This document shows positions 1 through 6,162 of a stretch of 9,249 nucleotides of DNA, in pieces. The first letter of the stretch is position 1. Each line of letters starts with the position of its first letter. Source of the stretch: Ghiorsea sp. (GTDB taxonomy: Bacteria > Pseudomonadota > Zetaproteobacteria > Mariprofundales > Mariprofundaceae); NCBI GenBank assembly GCA_027019685.1, contig JALUWH010000206.1, positions 1-9,249 on the forward strand. Reading direction: 5' to 3'. The notes under the pieces were generated by a model. It was not told the origin of the DNA, did not search any database, and worked only from the letters and a program-made list of their open reading frames with translations. Made by a program: the position numbers and the translations under genes.

Positions 1-1
1 C

Positions 2-1216
2 CAACAACATAAAGAACATGTTACGACTGATGATAGCATTGAAGTAACAGAGACTAAAAGTCCGAGCAACCAACATAACCCTTATGTCCAACAGGGCGAA
101 AGTCATGATTCCATATTAGAACCTAAGGTGACAATAGAGCTTCTTGATGAGGAAACTTTGCCTGAAGATGAACAACAAACCATTCAAGCACAGGAACTTA
201 GTATTGATGCCTTACCAACTGAAGCAGAAACTACACAAGAACCTATACAAGAAGAACCAGCAGTAGAAAGTTCTCCAACAAACAAACACGGTTTTTCAGT
301 TGCAGCTTGGTTGCAAACAATTAGCCAATCGTTACAAATAATTTTTCAAGCTGCCGAGAAGCAAGAGGCAACGGATGTAAGCATTTTAGATGCCCCGCTA
401 CAAACTCTGATGGAGCAACTTGAAGACAACACCAAGGTTTTGGATGCTTTAGAACTAGAAATCAGCCGTAATATTAAACAAATATGTAATGCTGACTGCA
501 GCGTAAATGACTTGGTTGAAAAATCTATTATGATGATGCTTTATACCATCAAAATTAGCTTACGCTTACAACTACAACATCATACCATCGTTGAACATAC
601 CGTCGCTGCCATGTTACATCACATTGGTATGGCGATGGTGCCTAACGAAGTCCGTCATAAGGTTGGTAAGCTCACCAAAGACGAACTTGCTTTGATTCGT
701 CAAGCACCTGAAAATGCTGTAAAATACCTAAAATCATGCCATGTCACACATGAGAATATTTTACTTGCTGCTGAGCAAGCTGCTGAGCGCTATGATGGTA
801 GTGGTCCACAAGGGTTATCCGGGCATGACATTGCTTGGATTGCTCGTGTTGTTGGATTATTATCCATGTTTGAAGCTTTGATTCATATTCGTCCTTACCG
901 TCAGCGTTTATTGCCTCGCGATGCTATTCGTGAGCTAGTCAACCGACATAAAAAAGCTTTTGACCCCATATTACTCAAAGCATTGATTGAAGCTGTATCA
1001 CTGTACCCTGTTGGAACTTTCGTACAATTAAACACAGGAGAAATTGGTCAGGTTATCATGGTGCATAGTAAATTCCCTTTGCGCCCTGTCGTTTACATCA
1101 ATATGGATAGCCATGGTAACCCTATCACGGCTAGAGAAATTGACTTAAAACAACAACCCAACCTAATGATTCAGAAATGCATGTATGAAGAGTCATTAGG
1201 GAGCGATGATTCCTAA
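2..1216 (+). CDS. Degenerate HD-GYP domain protein (5' end outside window)
   Basis: The frame is open to the window edge, so the GTG at 128 is probably not the start and the N-terminus is missing. The first ~90 visible residues are a low-complexity Glu/Gln/Thr-rich linker; a helical stretch follows, then an HD-GYP-type fold (about nt 550-1000). HD-GYP enzymes hydrolyse cyclic-di-GMP using metal ligands in HD, a lone His, HHE and Asp motifs. Here HDIGK reads HHIGM (from nt 617), the lone His before Pro is replaced in QAP, HHE-x-x-DGSGYP reads AAERYDGSGP with the Tyr of GYP deleted (nt 779-808), and the later Asp is Ser/Glu-like (LSMFEAL). The fold signature (KLTxxE, RPYR, FDP) remains. The C-terminus carries the YPVGTFVQL-NTGEIGQV extension seen after many HD-GYP domains. 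Inference: a catalytically dead sensor or scaffold. It heads a tight gene set with two CNB proteins; 6 bases separate it from the next gene. Confidence 0.85.
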   Translation, partial: QQHKEHVTTDDSIEVTETKSPSNQHNPYVQQGESHDSILEPKVTIELLDEETLPEDEQQTIQAQELSIDALPTEAETTQEPIQEEPAVESSPTNKHGFSVAAWLQTISQSLQIIFQAAEKQEATDVSILDAPLQTLMEQLEDNTKVLDALELEISRNIKQICNADCSVNDLVEKSIMMMLYTIKISLRLQLQHHTIVEHTVAAMLHHIGMAMVPNEVRHKVGKLTKDELALIRQAPENAVKYLKSCHVTHENILLAAEQAAERYDGSGPQGLSGHDIAWIARVVGLLSMFEALIHIRPYRQRLLPRDAIRELVNRHKKAFDPILLKALIEAVSLYPVGTFVQLNTGEIGQVIMVHSKFPLRPVVYINMDSHGNPITAREIDLKQQPNLMIQKCMYEESLGSDDS

Positions 1217-1222
1217 ATAAAG

Positions 1223-2299
1223 ATGGGCAATAAAATCACAAAAAAGGAGCTTGAAAAAGCCCTAGATACTTATGCCAACCTGGTTGAAATGTACCCTGAC
1301 AATGAGTCTTATTTAAAGCGGTACGCAAAAATGTTACAAACCTTAGGACGTGAAGCAACCGCAACCATCACCCTACAACATTTGCATGATATTATTGCCA
1401 AACGCTCCCCCAAAGAGGCCAAAGAATTTGCCAAACAATATCCACAAATTGGGCGCATCTTGCTGGATGACACTGCCTTTGAAGATCATGATAAACATGC
1501 CATTGCAGGAAAAATCATTTATGAATTAACCAATAAACTATGGTTAAAGCTTCATCAAAAAACACTTAAAGAAGGGCAAGCTGTATGCCATGCTGAAGAT
1601 TTAAGTGATACCCTTACCCTAATTGTTGAAGGTAATGCAGATGCATTTGCCATCAATACCCAAGGTACACGTATTCTCGTAGAGCATGTGAGTGAGATGG
1701 ATATTTTAGGTGAACATACCTATTTTAAACCTAGCATCATGGACATTGATGTTTTTGTATCTTCAGAAACTGCAAAAATTGTAGAAATCCCTAGAAAGAA
1801 AGTCTTAGCTATGATTGCTGGCAATCCACATCTAGAAAAAATGCTTAAGCAACGCGCTATTTTTCGTACCCATGTCCATGCCCTTGCTCGCAATGATGTG
1901 TTTCAAACCATGCCCTTAAAGCTCACCAAATATCTTGCACGAAAACTTACAATTCGCCATTTTAAAGCCAATACACTGATTTACGATTTAAAAAAGCCAG
2001 TGCATGGCATTGACATCATCATCAAAGGTCAAGTTTGTTACTTGGCGCATAATCGAAATAAAGAAAAAGTGATGTTATCACCGCTTCCTCCTTTATCCAT
2101 CGCAGGTGATACATCACTGCATGGTGGTGAAACAACAAGCATGGCAGAACTAGCCGCCAAAACAGATACATCGCTCGCACATATTGCCTTTGATGACTTA
2201 TTAAATGTCAGTGTGGCTTACCCCCCTCTCAAAGAAAAACTTATGCAACATGCTGACCAGCAAAAAGTTAAAATGATGCAAGAAATTTCTAGGTTATAA
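1223..2299 (+). CDS. TPR-like protein with two degenerate cyclic-nucleotide-binding folds
   Basis: 358 residues, cytoplasmic, with no signal peptide or membrane segment. Residues ~8-60 look like a TPR-type helical pair (YANLVEMYPDNESYLKRYAKML). Two CNB (Crp/PKA-R type) beta-barrels follow, at ~104-200 and ~222-330. In barrel 1 the phosphate-binding cassette begins ILGEHTYF (161-168) but has no PR-x-A arginine; the second barrel has no GE-x-A...R pattern at all (PLSIAGDTSLHGGE). Neither is likely to bind cAMP or cGMP in the normal way. There is no helix-turn-helix, kinase or other output domain. The ATG at 1223 is 6 bases after the stop of the HD-GYP gene and has no good Shine-Dalgarno, suggesting translational coupling. 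Most similar in layout to the next gene and to the gene at 4757-6067. The exact function is unknown; a scaffold or protein-interaction role is inference. Confidence 0.85.
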   Translation: MGNKITKKELEKALDTYANLVEMYPDNESYLKRYAKMLQTLGREATATITLQHLHDIIAKRSPKEAKEFAKQYPQIGRILLDDTAFEDHDKHAIAGKIIYELTNKLWLKLHQKTLKEGQAVCHAEDLSDTLTLIVEGNADAFAINTQGTRILVEHVSEMDILGEHTYFKPSIMDIDVFVSSETAKIVEIPRKKVLAMIAGNPHLEKMLKQRAIFRTHVHALARNDVFQTMPLKLTKYLARKLTIRHFKANTLIYDLKKPVHGIDIIIKGQVCYLAHNRNKEKVMLSPLPPLSIAGDTSLHGGETTSMAELAAKTDTSLAHIAFDDLLNVSVAYPPLKEKLMQHADQQKVKMMQEISRL

Positions 2300-2311
2300 A
2301 GCAATATTGTA

Positions 2312-3385
2312 ATGACAAAAATCCATGATGAGACCAAAAGTGCATTTCAGCATTGTGCTGCCATGTATAAACAACTTTACTCTATCTACCCCCAAGAGCA
2401 TGAGCATCTACAGCACCAAATTGAAGCTCTGATTCAACTTGGGGAACATGATGCCGCTGAACTCTTGCTGGAACAGCTCAAGGCTTTATTACAAAGCAGT
2501 CACACCACAAATGCAGCACAGCAAGTAGAGAGTATTCAACAATACGTCAACCAAACAAAACATGTTCAGCAATATTATGCCACCCCATTTTTACACCTTG
2601 CATCACAAAGCTTATTACAGACATTTCTAAGCCAGCATAAGCGCATAAAATGTAAAGAAGGACAGTATTTGATGCACTATGGGGATACTGGGCAGCAAAT
2701 GTATATTGTATTATCTGGGGAGCTTGCAGTTTGGAGCAGGGATAAATCTGGCAAAAAGCATTTTGAACATACTTTGCGTACAGGTGAAATCATTGGCGAA
2801 CTTGCCTTCCTTGATAATACGCCTCGCAATGCGGATATTCTTGCCTGTTGCGATTGTCAATTGTTGGCAATCCCCGCCCAAGCTGTGTATAAGTTATTTA
2901 CAAAAGACCCAAAAATTGAATCTACACTACGACAAGAAGCTGAAACGCGTAGAATACAAGTTGCAATGAAGTGCAACCCAGCTTTTGCTAAGCTGCCTCA
3001 ACATTTGCAGCGCATACTCGCCAAAGAAGCACGCTTTCAATACAACCAGCCCTTAGAACGGATTTATGGTAGTGATGAAGCTATTCAATATATTGACCTT
3101 ATTTACACGGGAAAGGTTAACTTTATCAGTGAACATCGCGATGGTAGCAGCTTAATGTTGCATGTTTTAAAAACAGGAGGGCTACTTGGCTGCTCTGCTG
3201 TTATCCCACAAATGAATCCAAACTATAGTGCCGATGTCGTAAGCATGGCTACACTAACCCGCATTCAATTTCCTCTAGATTGTATCAAAAAGGCTTGTGA
3301 CTTAAATGCACGCTTCTATCAATCCATTCTACAACAAGCGAAAACAGAGCGCGATAATCTATTGCGTCACTTAATAAAAACATAG
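2312..3385 (+). CDS. TPR-like protein with two cyclic-nucleotide-binding domains
   Basis: 357 residues with the same plan as the preceding gene: N-terminal TPR-like helices (~8-60: YKQLYSIYPQEHEHLQHQIEALIQLG), a linker, CNB fold 1 (~93-205) and CNB fold 2 (~222-330). Fold 1 is canonical: the barrel has YIVLSGELAVW (131-141), and the cassette reads GEIIGELAFLDNTPRNA (158-174) with the Glu (163) and the Arg (172) that contact ribose and phosphate in CRP/PKA-R. Fold 2 is degenerate: LLGCSAVIPQMNPNYSADV (291-309) has neither the Glu nor the Arg. No DNA-binding or enzymatic domain follows. It starts 12 bases after the previous stop, again with a weak Shine-Dalgarno, and is the last gene before a palindromic repeat. 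It is the member of the set most likely to bind a nucleotide ligand; which one cannot be told from sequence. Confidence 0.87.
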   Translation: MTKIHDETKSAFQHCAAMYKQLYSIYPQEHEHLQHQIEALIQLGEHDAAELLLEQLKALLQSSHTTNAAQQVESIQQYVNQTKHVQQYYATPFLHLASQSLLQTFLSQHKRIKCKEGQYLMHYGDTGQQMYIVLSGELAVWSRDKSGKKHFEHTLRTGEIIGELAFLDNTPRNADILACCDCQLLAIPAQAVYKLFTKDPKIESTLRQEAETRRIQVAMKCNPAFAKLPQHLQRILAKEARFQYNQPLERIYGSDEAIQYIDLIYTGKVNFISEHRDGSSLMLHVLKTGGLLGCSAVIPQMNPNYSADVVSMATLTRIQFPLDCIKKACDLNARFYQSILQQAKTERDNLLRHLIKT

Positions 3386-3440
3386 CTTAACAACTGATGT
3401 TCCGCACAAGACTTCAAACTCTCAACCAAAGGCATGCTAA

Positions 3441-3500
3441 GAAGCGGTGGCTTTAGCCCCGCATAATTTAAATGATAATGCGGGGCTAAAGCCCCTCTTC
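3441..3500. repeat. REP/BIME-like pair of inverted palindromes
   Basis: Two palindromic units face each other. Arms of 16 perfect base pairs lie at 3449-3464 (GGCTTTAGCCCCGCAT) and 3478-3493, around a 13-base AT-rich loop. Each arm is itself a small hairpin: the right one is GGGGC-TAAA-GCCCC, the left an imperfect version with a TTTA loop. This two-level symmetry is the layout of bacterial interspersed mosaic elements built from REP sequences, which RAYT transposases are known to mobilise; no RAYT gene is in the window. It lies 55 bases after the CNB gene and could protect the 3' end of that mRNA, but it has no T-run and so is not a textbook terminator. From 3501 to about 3631 I see no gene or further signal. 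Confidence 0.75.
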
Positions 3501-3631
3501 CTATCATTATACCGATGTATCACCCCTCATCTCTAACGAATCAAGATAAAACCACAATCCATACATGGAAAATGAGTATTTTTTTACCCTTTCTTAATCA
3601 AACGCGTACCATAAGTTAATTAAAAAGGCAT

Positions 3632-3663
3632 AAAAAAAGGTACTGTATTTCTACAGTACCTTT
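3632..3663 (-). terminator. Intrinsic terminator of the cold-shock gene
   Basis: On the minus strand a perfect 9-bp stem (GGTACTGTA / TACAGTACC, 3639-3647 with 3652-3660, loop of four), extended by three A-T pairs, is followed directly by a run of seven T. It sits about 50 bases past the stop of the csp gene. A smaller 6-bp hairpin (TCTGCC / GGCAGA, 3683-3698) lies between the stop and the terminator. Confidence 0.85.
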
Positions 3664-3713
3664 AAAAACAAAACTGAAACCGTCTGCCCTAAGGCAGAAC
3701 TCCTACAAAACTA

Positions 3714-3923
3714 TTATTGAGGAACGACGTTTTCTGCTTGTGGTCCTTTTTGACCTTGAACTACTTCCATAGTTACTTTTTGGCCTTCTTCTAAAGAACG
3801 GAAGCCTTCAGAGTTAATCGCAGTGTGATGTACGAATACGTCATCGCCACCCTCTTGCTCGATAAAACCGAAACCTTTTTCGTCATTGAACCATTTTACA
3901 GTTCCTTCTACTTGATTAGACAT
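3714..3923 (-). CDS. csp: Cold-shock protein, CspA family
   Basis: 69 residues, the usual length of a single cold-shock domain. A five-stranded OB-fold protein that binds single-stranded RNA and DNA and melts RNA secondary structure in the cytoplasm. Both signature motifs are intact: RNP1 KGFGFI (16-21) and RNP2 VFVHH (29-33), plus the family start VKWFN and the C-terminal QKGPQAENV. The ATG at 3923 has a strong Shine-Dalgarno (AGAGGAA at 3930-3936, six bases upstream). It is followed by its own terminator and preceded by a ~150-base leader. The specific paralog (A, D, E) cannot be assigned, so it is not certain that it is cold induced. Confidence 0.97.
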   Translation of the reverse strand: MSNQVEGTVKWFNDEKGFGFIEQEGGDDVFVHHTAINSEGFRSLEEGQKVTMEVVQGQKGPQAENVVPQ

Positions 3924-4075
3924 GTATCTTTCCTCTTTCTTGTGTTACATCTTAAAATTGCATTGTTTCTCTTAATAGTTACCAATCCTAAAACTAGCTT
4001 GTACTAAAATCTTACCAATACGAACGGCATGATGTTCATCTTATGCACTAAGGTCAACATAAATCTTACAAAAAG
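3924..4075 (-). promoter_or_regulatory. Leader and probable promoter region of csp
   Basis: 152 bases separate the folE stop from the csp start. The minus strand contains a possible -35 TTGACC (4052-4057) but no convincing -10 at the right distance, so the promoter is tentative. TAAGAT (minus strand) occurs four times, at 3949-3954, 4009-4014, 4038-4043 and 4063-4068. Long leaders are typical of cold-regulated csp mRNAs, where they fold as thermosensitive structures; that role here is inference. Confidence 0.4.
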
Positions 4076-4672
4076 CTAAAGCCCGTGATTATTAATCAAT
4101 TGAAATAGCTCCAAACGTGAGGATGGGTTATTCAAAAATGCACCACTTAACTTAGATGTTGTCGTGATGGCATCGGGTTTTTTCACGCCGCGATAACACA
4201 TGCACGAATGTTTACACTGCAAAATCACTGCCACCCCTGCAGGCTTTAATACTTCTTCCATCGCATTATGGATTTGCATGGTCAGCTTTTCTTGTACTTG
4301 CAAACGTTTGGCAAAACCATCCACCAAACGCCCAAGCTTAGATAAACCCACTACACGTCCATTGGGAATATATGCCACGTGCGCCTTGCCAAAAAAGGGA
4401 GCCAAGTGATGTTCACAATGACTATGCACATCAATATCCGACACCATGACAAGCTCATCATAACCTTCAACTTCTTCAAAGGTTTTTTTCAAATGTTCGG
4501 ATGGATCTTCTTTATAACCCGCAAAGTACTCTTCAAAAGCTTTGACTACGCGCTTGGGTGTTTCTAACAAACCTTCACGGTTTGGGTCTTCGCCAAAATG
4601 CGCCAAAAGAGCTTTCACATGCGCCATCGCTTCTTTATTTTTCGGGTCGTTTACATCAAAATCATCAGGCAT
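4076..4672 (-). CDS. folE: GTP cyclohydrolase I
   Basis: 198 residues. Converts GTP to 7,8-dihydroneopterin triphosphate, the first step of folate synthesis and also the entry point to queuosine through QueD. The zinc and catalytic motif HSHCEHH (83-89) is present; by alignment with E. coli the ligands are Cys86, His89 and Cys157 (in KHSCMCYRG). Also visible are ETPKRV (37-42), AYIPNGRVVGLSKLGR (100-115) and the C-terminal SSRLELFQLI. Start choice: the frame extends to a TTG at 4702, but the ATG at 4672 has GGAG (4679-4682) exactly six bases upstream, so 4672 is preferred. It lies 84 bases downstream of the CNB gene on the same strand and ahead of csp. The neighbour pair Cys157/Cys159 is slightly unusual. 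The function is secure. Confidence 0.96.
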   Translation of the reverse strand: MPDDFDVNDPKNKEAMAHVKALLAHFGEDPNREGLLETPKRVVKAFEEYFAGYKEDPSEHLKKTFEEVEGYDELVMVSDIDVHSHCEHHLAPFFGKAHVAYIPNGRVVGLSKLGRLVDGFAKRLQVQEKLTMQIHNAMEEVLKPAGVAVILQCKHSCMCYRGVKKPDAITTTSKLSGAFLNNPSSRLELFQLINNHGL

Positions 4673-4756
4673 CAGCTTCTCCGCATACTTTAAGTGGCAC
4701 AAACTAGCGTCACTTTCACAAATGAAAACGATGCCAAACTTAAGTCTATTATCGCA

Positions 4757-6067
4757 TCAATGGTCTTGCCAGATATTTTTCAACAATATCGAACAGGTAT
4801 CATCACCATCAATCGCCTTGCTATTTTTCATAAGGTTTAAAGTTTCTTTGACTTGTGCTTGTTTTAACTGCTGTACTGTTTGCTGTAATGCGGGGCATTT
4901 TTTAAAACCTGTGCGGTAATCCTGTTCGCTCAAATGCATCAATATAGTATCAGACACAGCACGCACCGTTGCTGTGCGCTTACCATTGGTCAGTATGGAT
5001 ATTTCACCAACCACACCGCCTGTTTCCACAGTTTTCACCAGTGTTTCGCAGCCTTTGACATCTATTGTTACAGCAAGCTTACCTCTACGCACAATATATA
5101 AGCCTATACCCGATTCATTTTCCTTAAATAAAGCATCCCCTGCTTGCAAGTTGGTCATTGTCATCTTACGCGCAACATCATCTCGCACTTGTGCATCCAC
5201 GTTGGCAAACACTGTGGTTAAAGCCAGCTGCTTCACCAAAATGCGGCTCTTATATTTCTCTTCTATTTTTTGTTTAAACGAAGAAAAGTCTTCTTGAAAC
5301 TTATCCAACAGAGGATAAGGCAGCTCAAACACCTCTGTTTCACCTTTAGCTACAATTTCTGTTGTACGCCGGCCACCTGTAAAATATGCAGTTTCACCAC
5401 AAATATCATCTTCGCCTATATCGCCAAGATAGGTGCGTTTGCCTTGAAGCGTTAAATAACCAGAAAGTTTACCACTGATCACAATAAACATGGTCTCCGC
5501 TTGGTCACCCATCTTGCTCAATACTGCTTTATCTTTCAATTTACGATAACGCAAACCTTGCAAAAGAACATTAAAATTGGATTTATCAAAAGCTTCAAAC
5601 AACTGGCTGGACACCAATCTATGTCCTGCCCTATCTTCATCACTCAAACCATGCAGCAGCGACTCTGTTGCCAAATATTCATCACCACACTTCTTATAAA
5701 TACGGTAAGGGCTGGTTACATCATCAGGTTTCAATTGGGTATATCGGCGTAATGCAGCAACTGCTTTGGAGGGGTAATGTTTCGTAAAATCATTAGCAGC
5801 TTGTAAAAACCAACGTGCTGCTGATGCTGTATCACCCGCTTTTTGGTAAGTTTGTGCTGCTTGTAGTGTAACATTTGGGTTTTCTTCACCCAATATCATC
5901 GCCAATGCTGCATAACGATGCGCAGCTTCAGTAAACTTTTGCTGTTTGAGGTATTTTTGTGCCGTTTTTAAAAAGACTTGTGCAGCTTTATCTTGTAATG
6001 ATGTCACACCAAAATCTTTGAGTTCTTCCATCAATACTTTTTCCAAAGCCTTTGCTTGCTGCATCAT
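4757..6067 (-). CDS. TPR protein with two cyclic-nucleotide-binding domains
   Basis: 436 residues, soluble, the largest relative of the two + strand CNB proteins. Residues ~29-115 hold about two to three TPR-type helical hairpins (AQKYLKQQKFTEAAHRYAAL; NVTLQAAQTYQKAGDTASAA). CNB fold 1 spans ~156-262 (MFIVISGKL; cassette GETAYFTGGRRTT, 224-236) and CNB fold 2 ~287-395 (LYIVRRGKL; cassette GEISILTNGKRTAT, 354-367). Both keep the Glu and an Arg at the phosphate-binding position, although the usual Pro before the Arg is Arg or Lys. No output domain follows. The N-terminus begins with two Met codons; AGGGG (6070-6074) is two bases from the first and five from the second, so translation probably starts at 6064. 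Divergent from queG. Ligand and partner are unknown; a link to the two other CNB proteins is inferred from shared architecture and proximity. Confidence 0.9.
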   Translation of the reverse strand: MMQQAKALEKVLMEELKDFGVTSLQDKAAQVFLKTAQKYLKQQKFTEAAHRYAALAMILGEENPNVTLQAAQTYQKAGDTASAARWFLQAANDFTKHYPSKAVAALRRYTQLKPDDVTSPYRIYKKCGDEYLATESLLHGLSDEDRAGHRLVSSQLFEAFDKSNFNVLLQGLRYRKLKDKAVLSKMGDQAETMFIVISGKLSGYLTLQGKRTYLGDIGEDDICGETAYFTGGRRTTEIVAKGETEVFELPYPLLDKFQEDFSSFKQKIEEKYKSRILVKQLALTTVFANVDAQVRDDVARKMTMTNLQAGDALFKENESGIGLYIVRRGKLAVTIDVKGCETLVKTVETGGVVGEISILTNGKRTATVRAVSDTILMHLSEQDYRTGFKKCPALQQTVQQLKQAQVKETLNLMKNSKAIDGDDTCSILLKNIWQDH

Positions 6068-6162
6068 ATCCCCTACAATCCATTGCTTATCAAGCTCGCA
6101 GCATACATTAATCGATGCAGGCTGTTAAATTTTCTCTGTGCATAAGTGAAATATATGCTTAA
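6068..6162. promoter_or_regulatory. Divergent intergenic region (CNB gene / queG)
   Basis: 95 bases between divergent genes must hold promoters for both. On the minus strand TTTAAC, an 18-base spacer and TATGCT form a plausible sigma-70 pair for the CNB gene. On the plus strand TATGCT near 6154-6159 is a possible but weak -10 for queG. A loose inverted pair GCATA...TATGC (about 6140-6158) could be an operator. All assignments here are tentative. Confidence 0.35.

Noticed and set aside
128..1216. Active c-di-GMP phosphodiesterase
   Set aside because: All catalytic motifs of HD-GYP are altered or deleted.
2312..3385. Crp/Fnr-type transcription regulator
   Set aside because: CNB folds are present but there is no helix-turn-helix domain at the C-terminus.
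3449..3493. Intrinsic terminator for the CNB operon
   Set aside because: Strong stem, but a long 13-base loop and no T-run after it on either strand; better explained as a REP-type repeat.
4379..4567. Small open frames antisense to folE, the third CNB gene and queG
   Set aside because: They are shadows of well-supported genes, with no motif or ribosome-binding site of their own.
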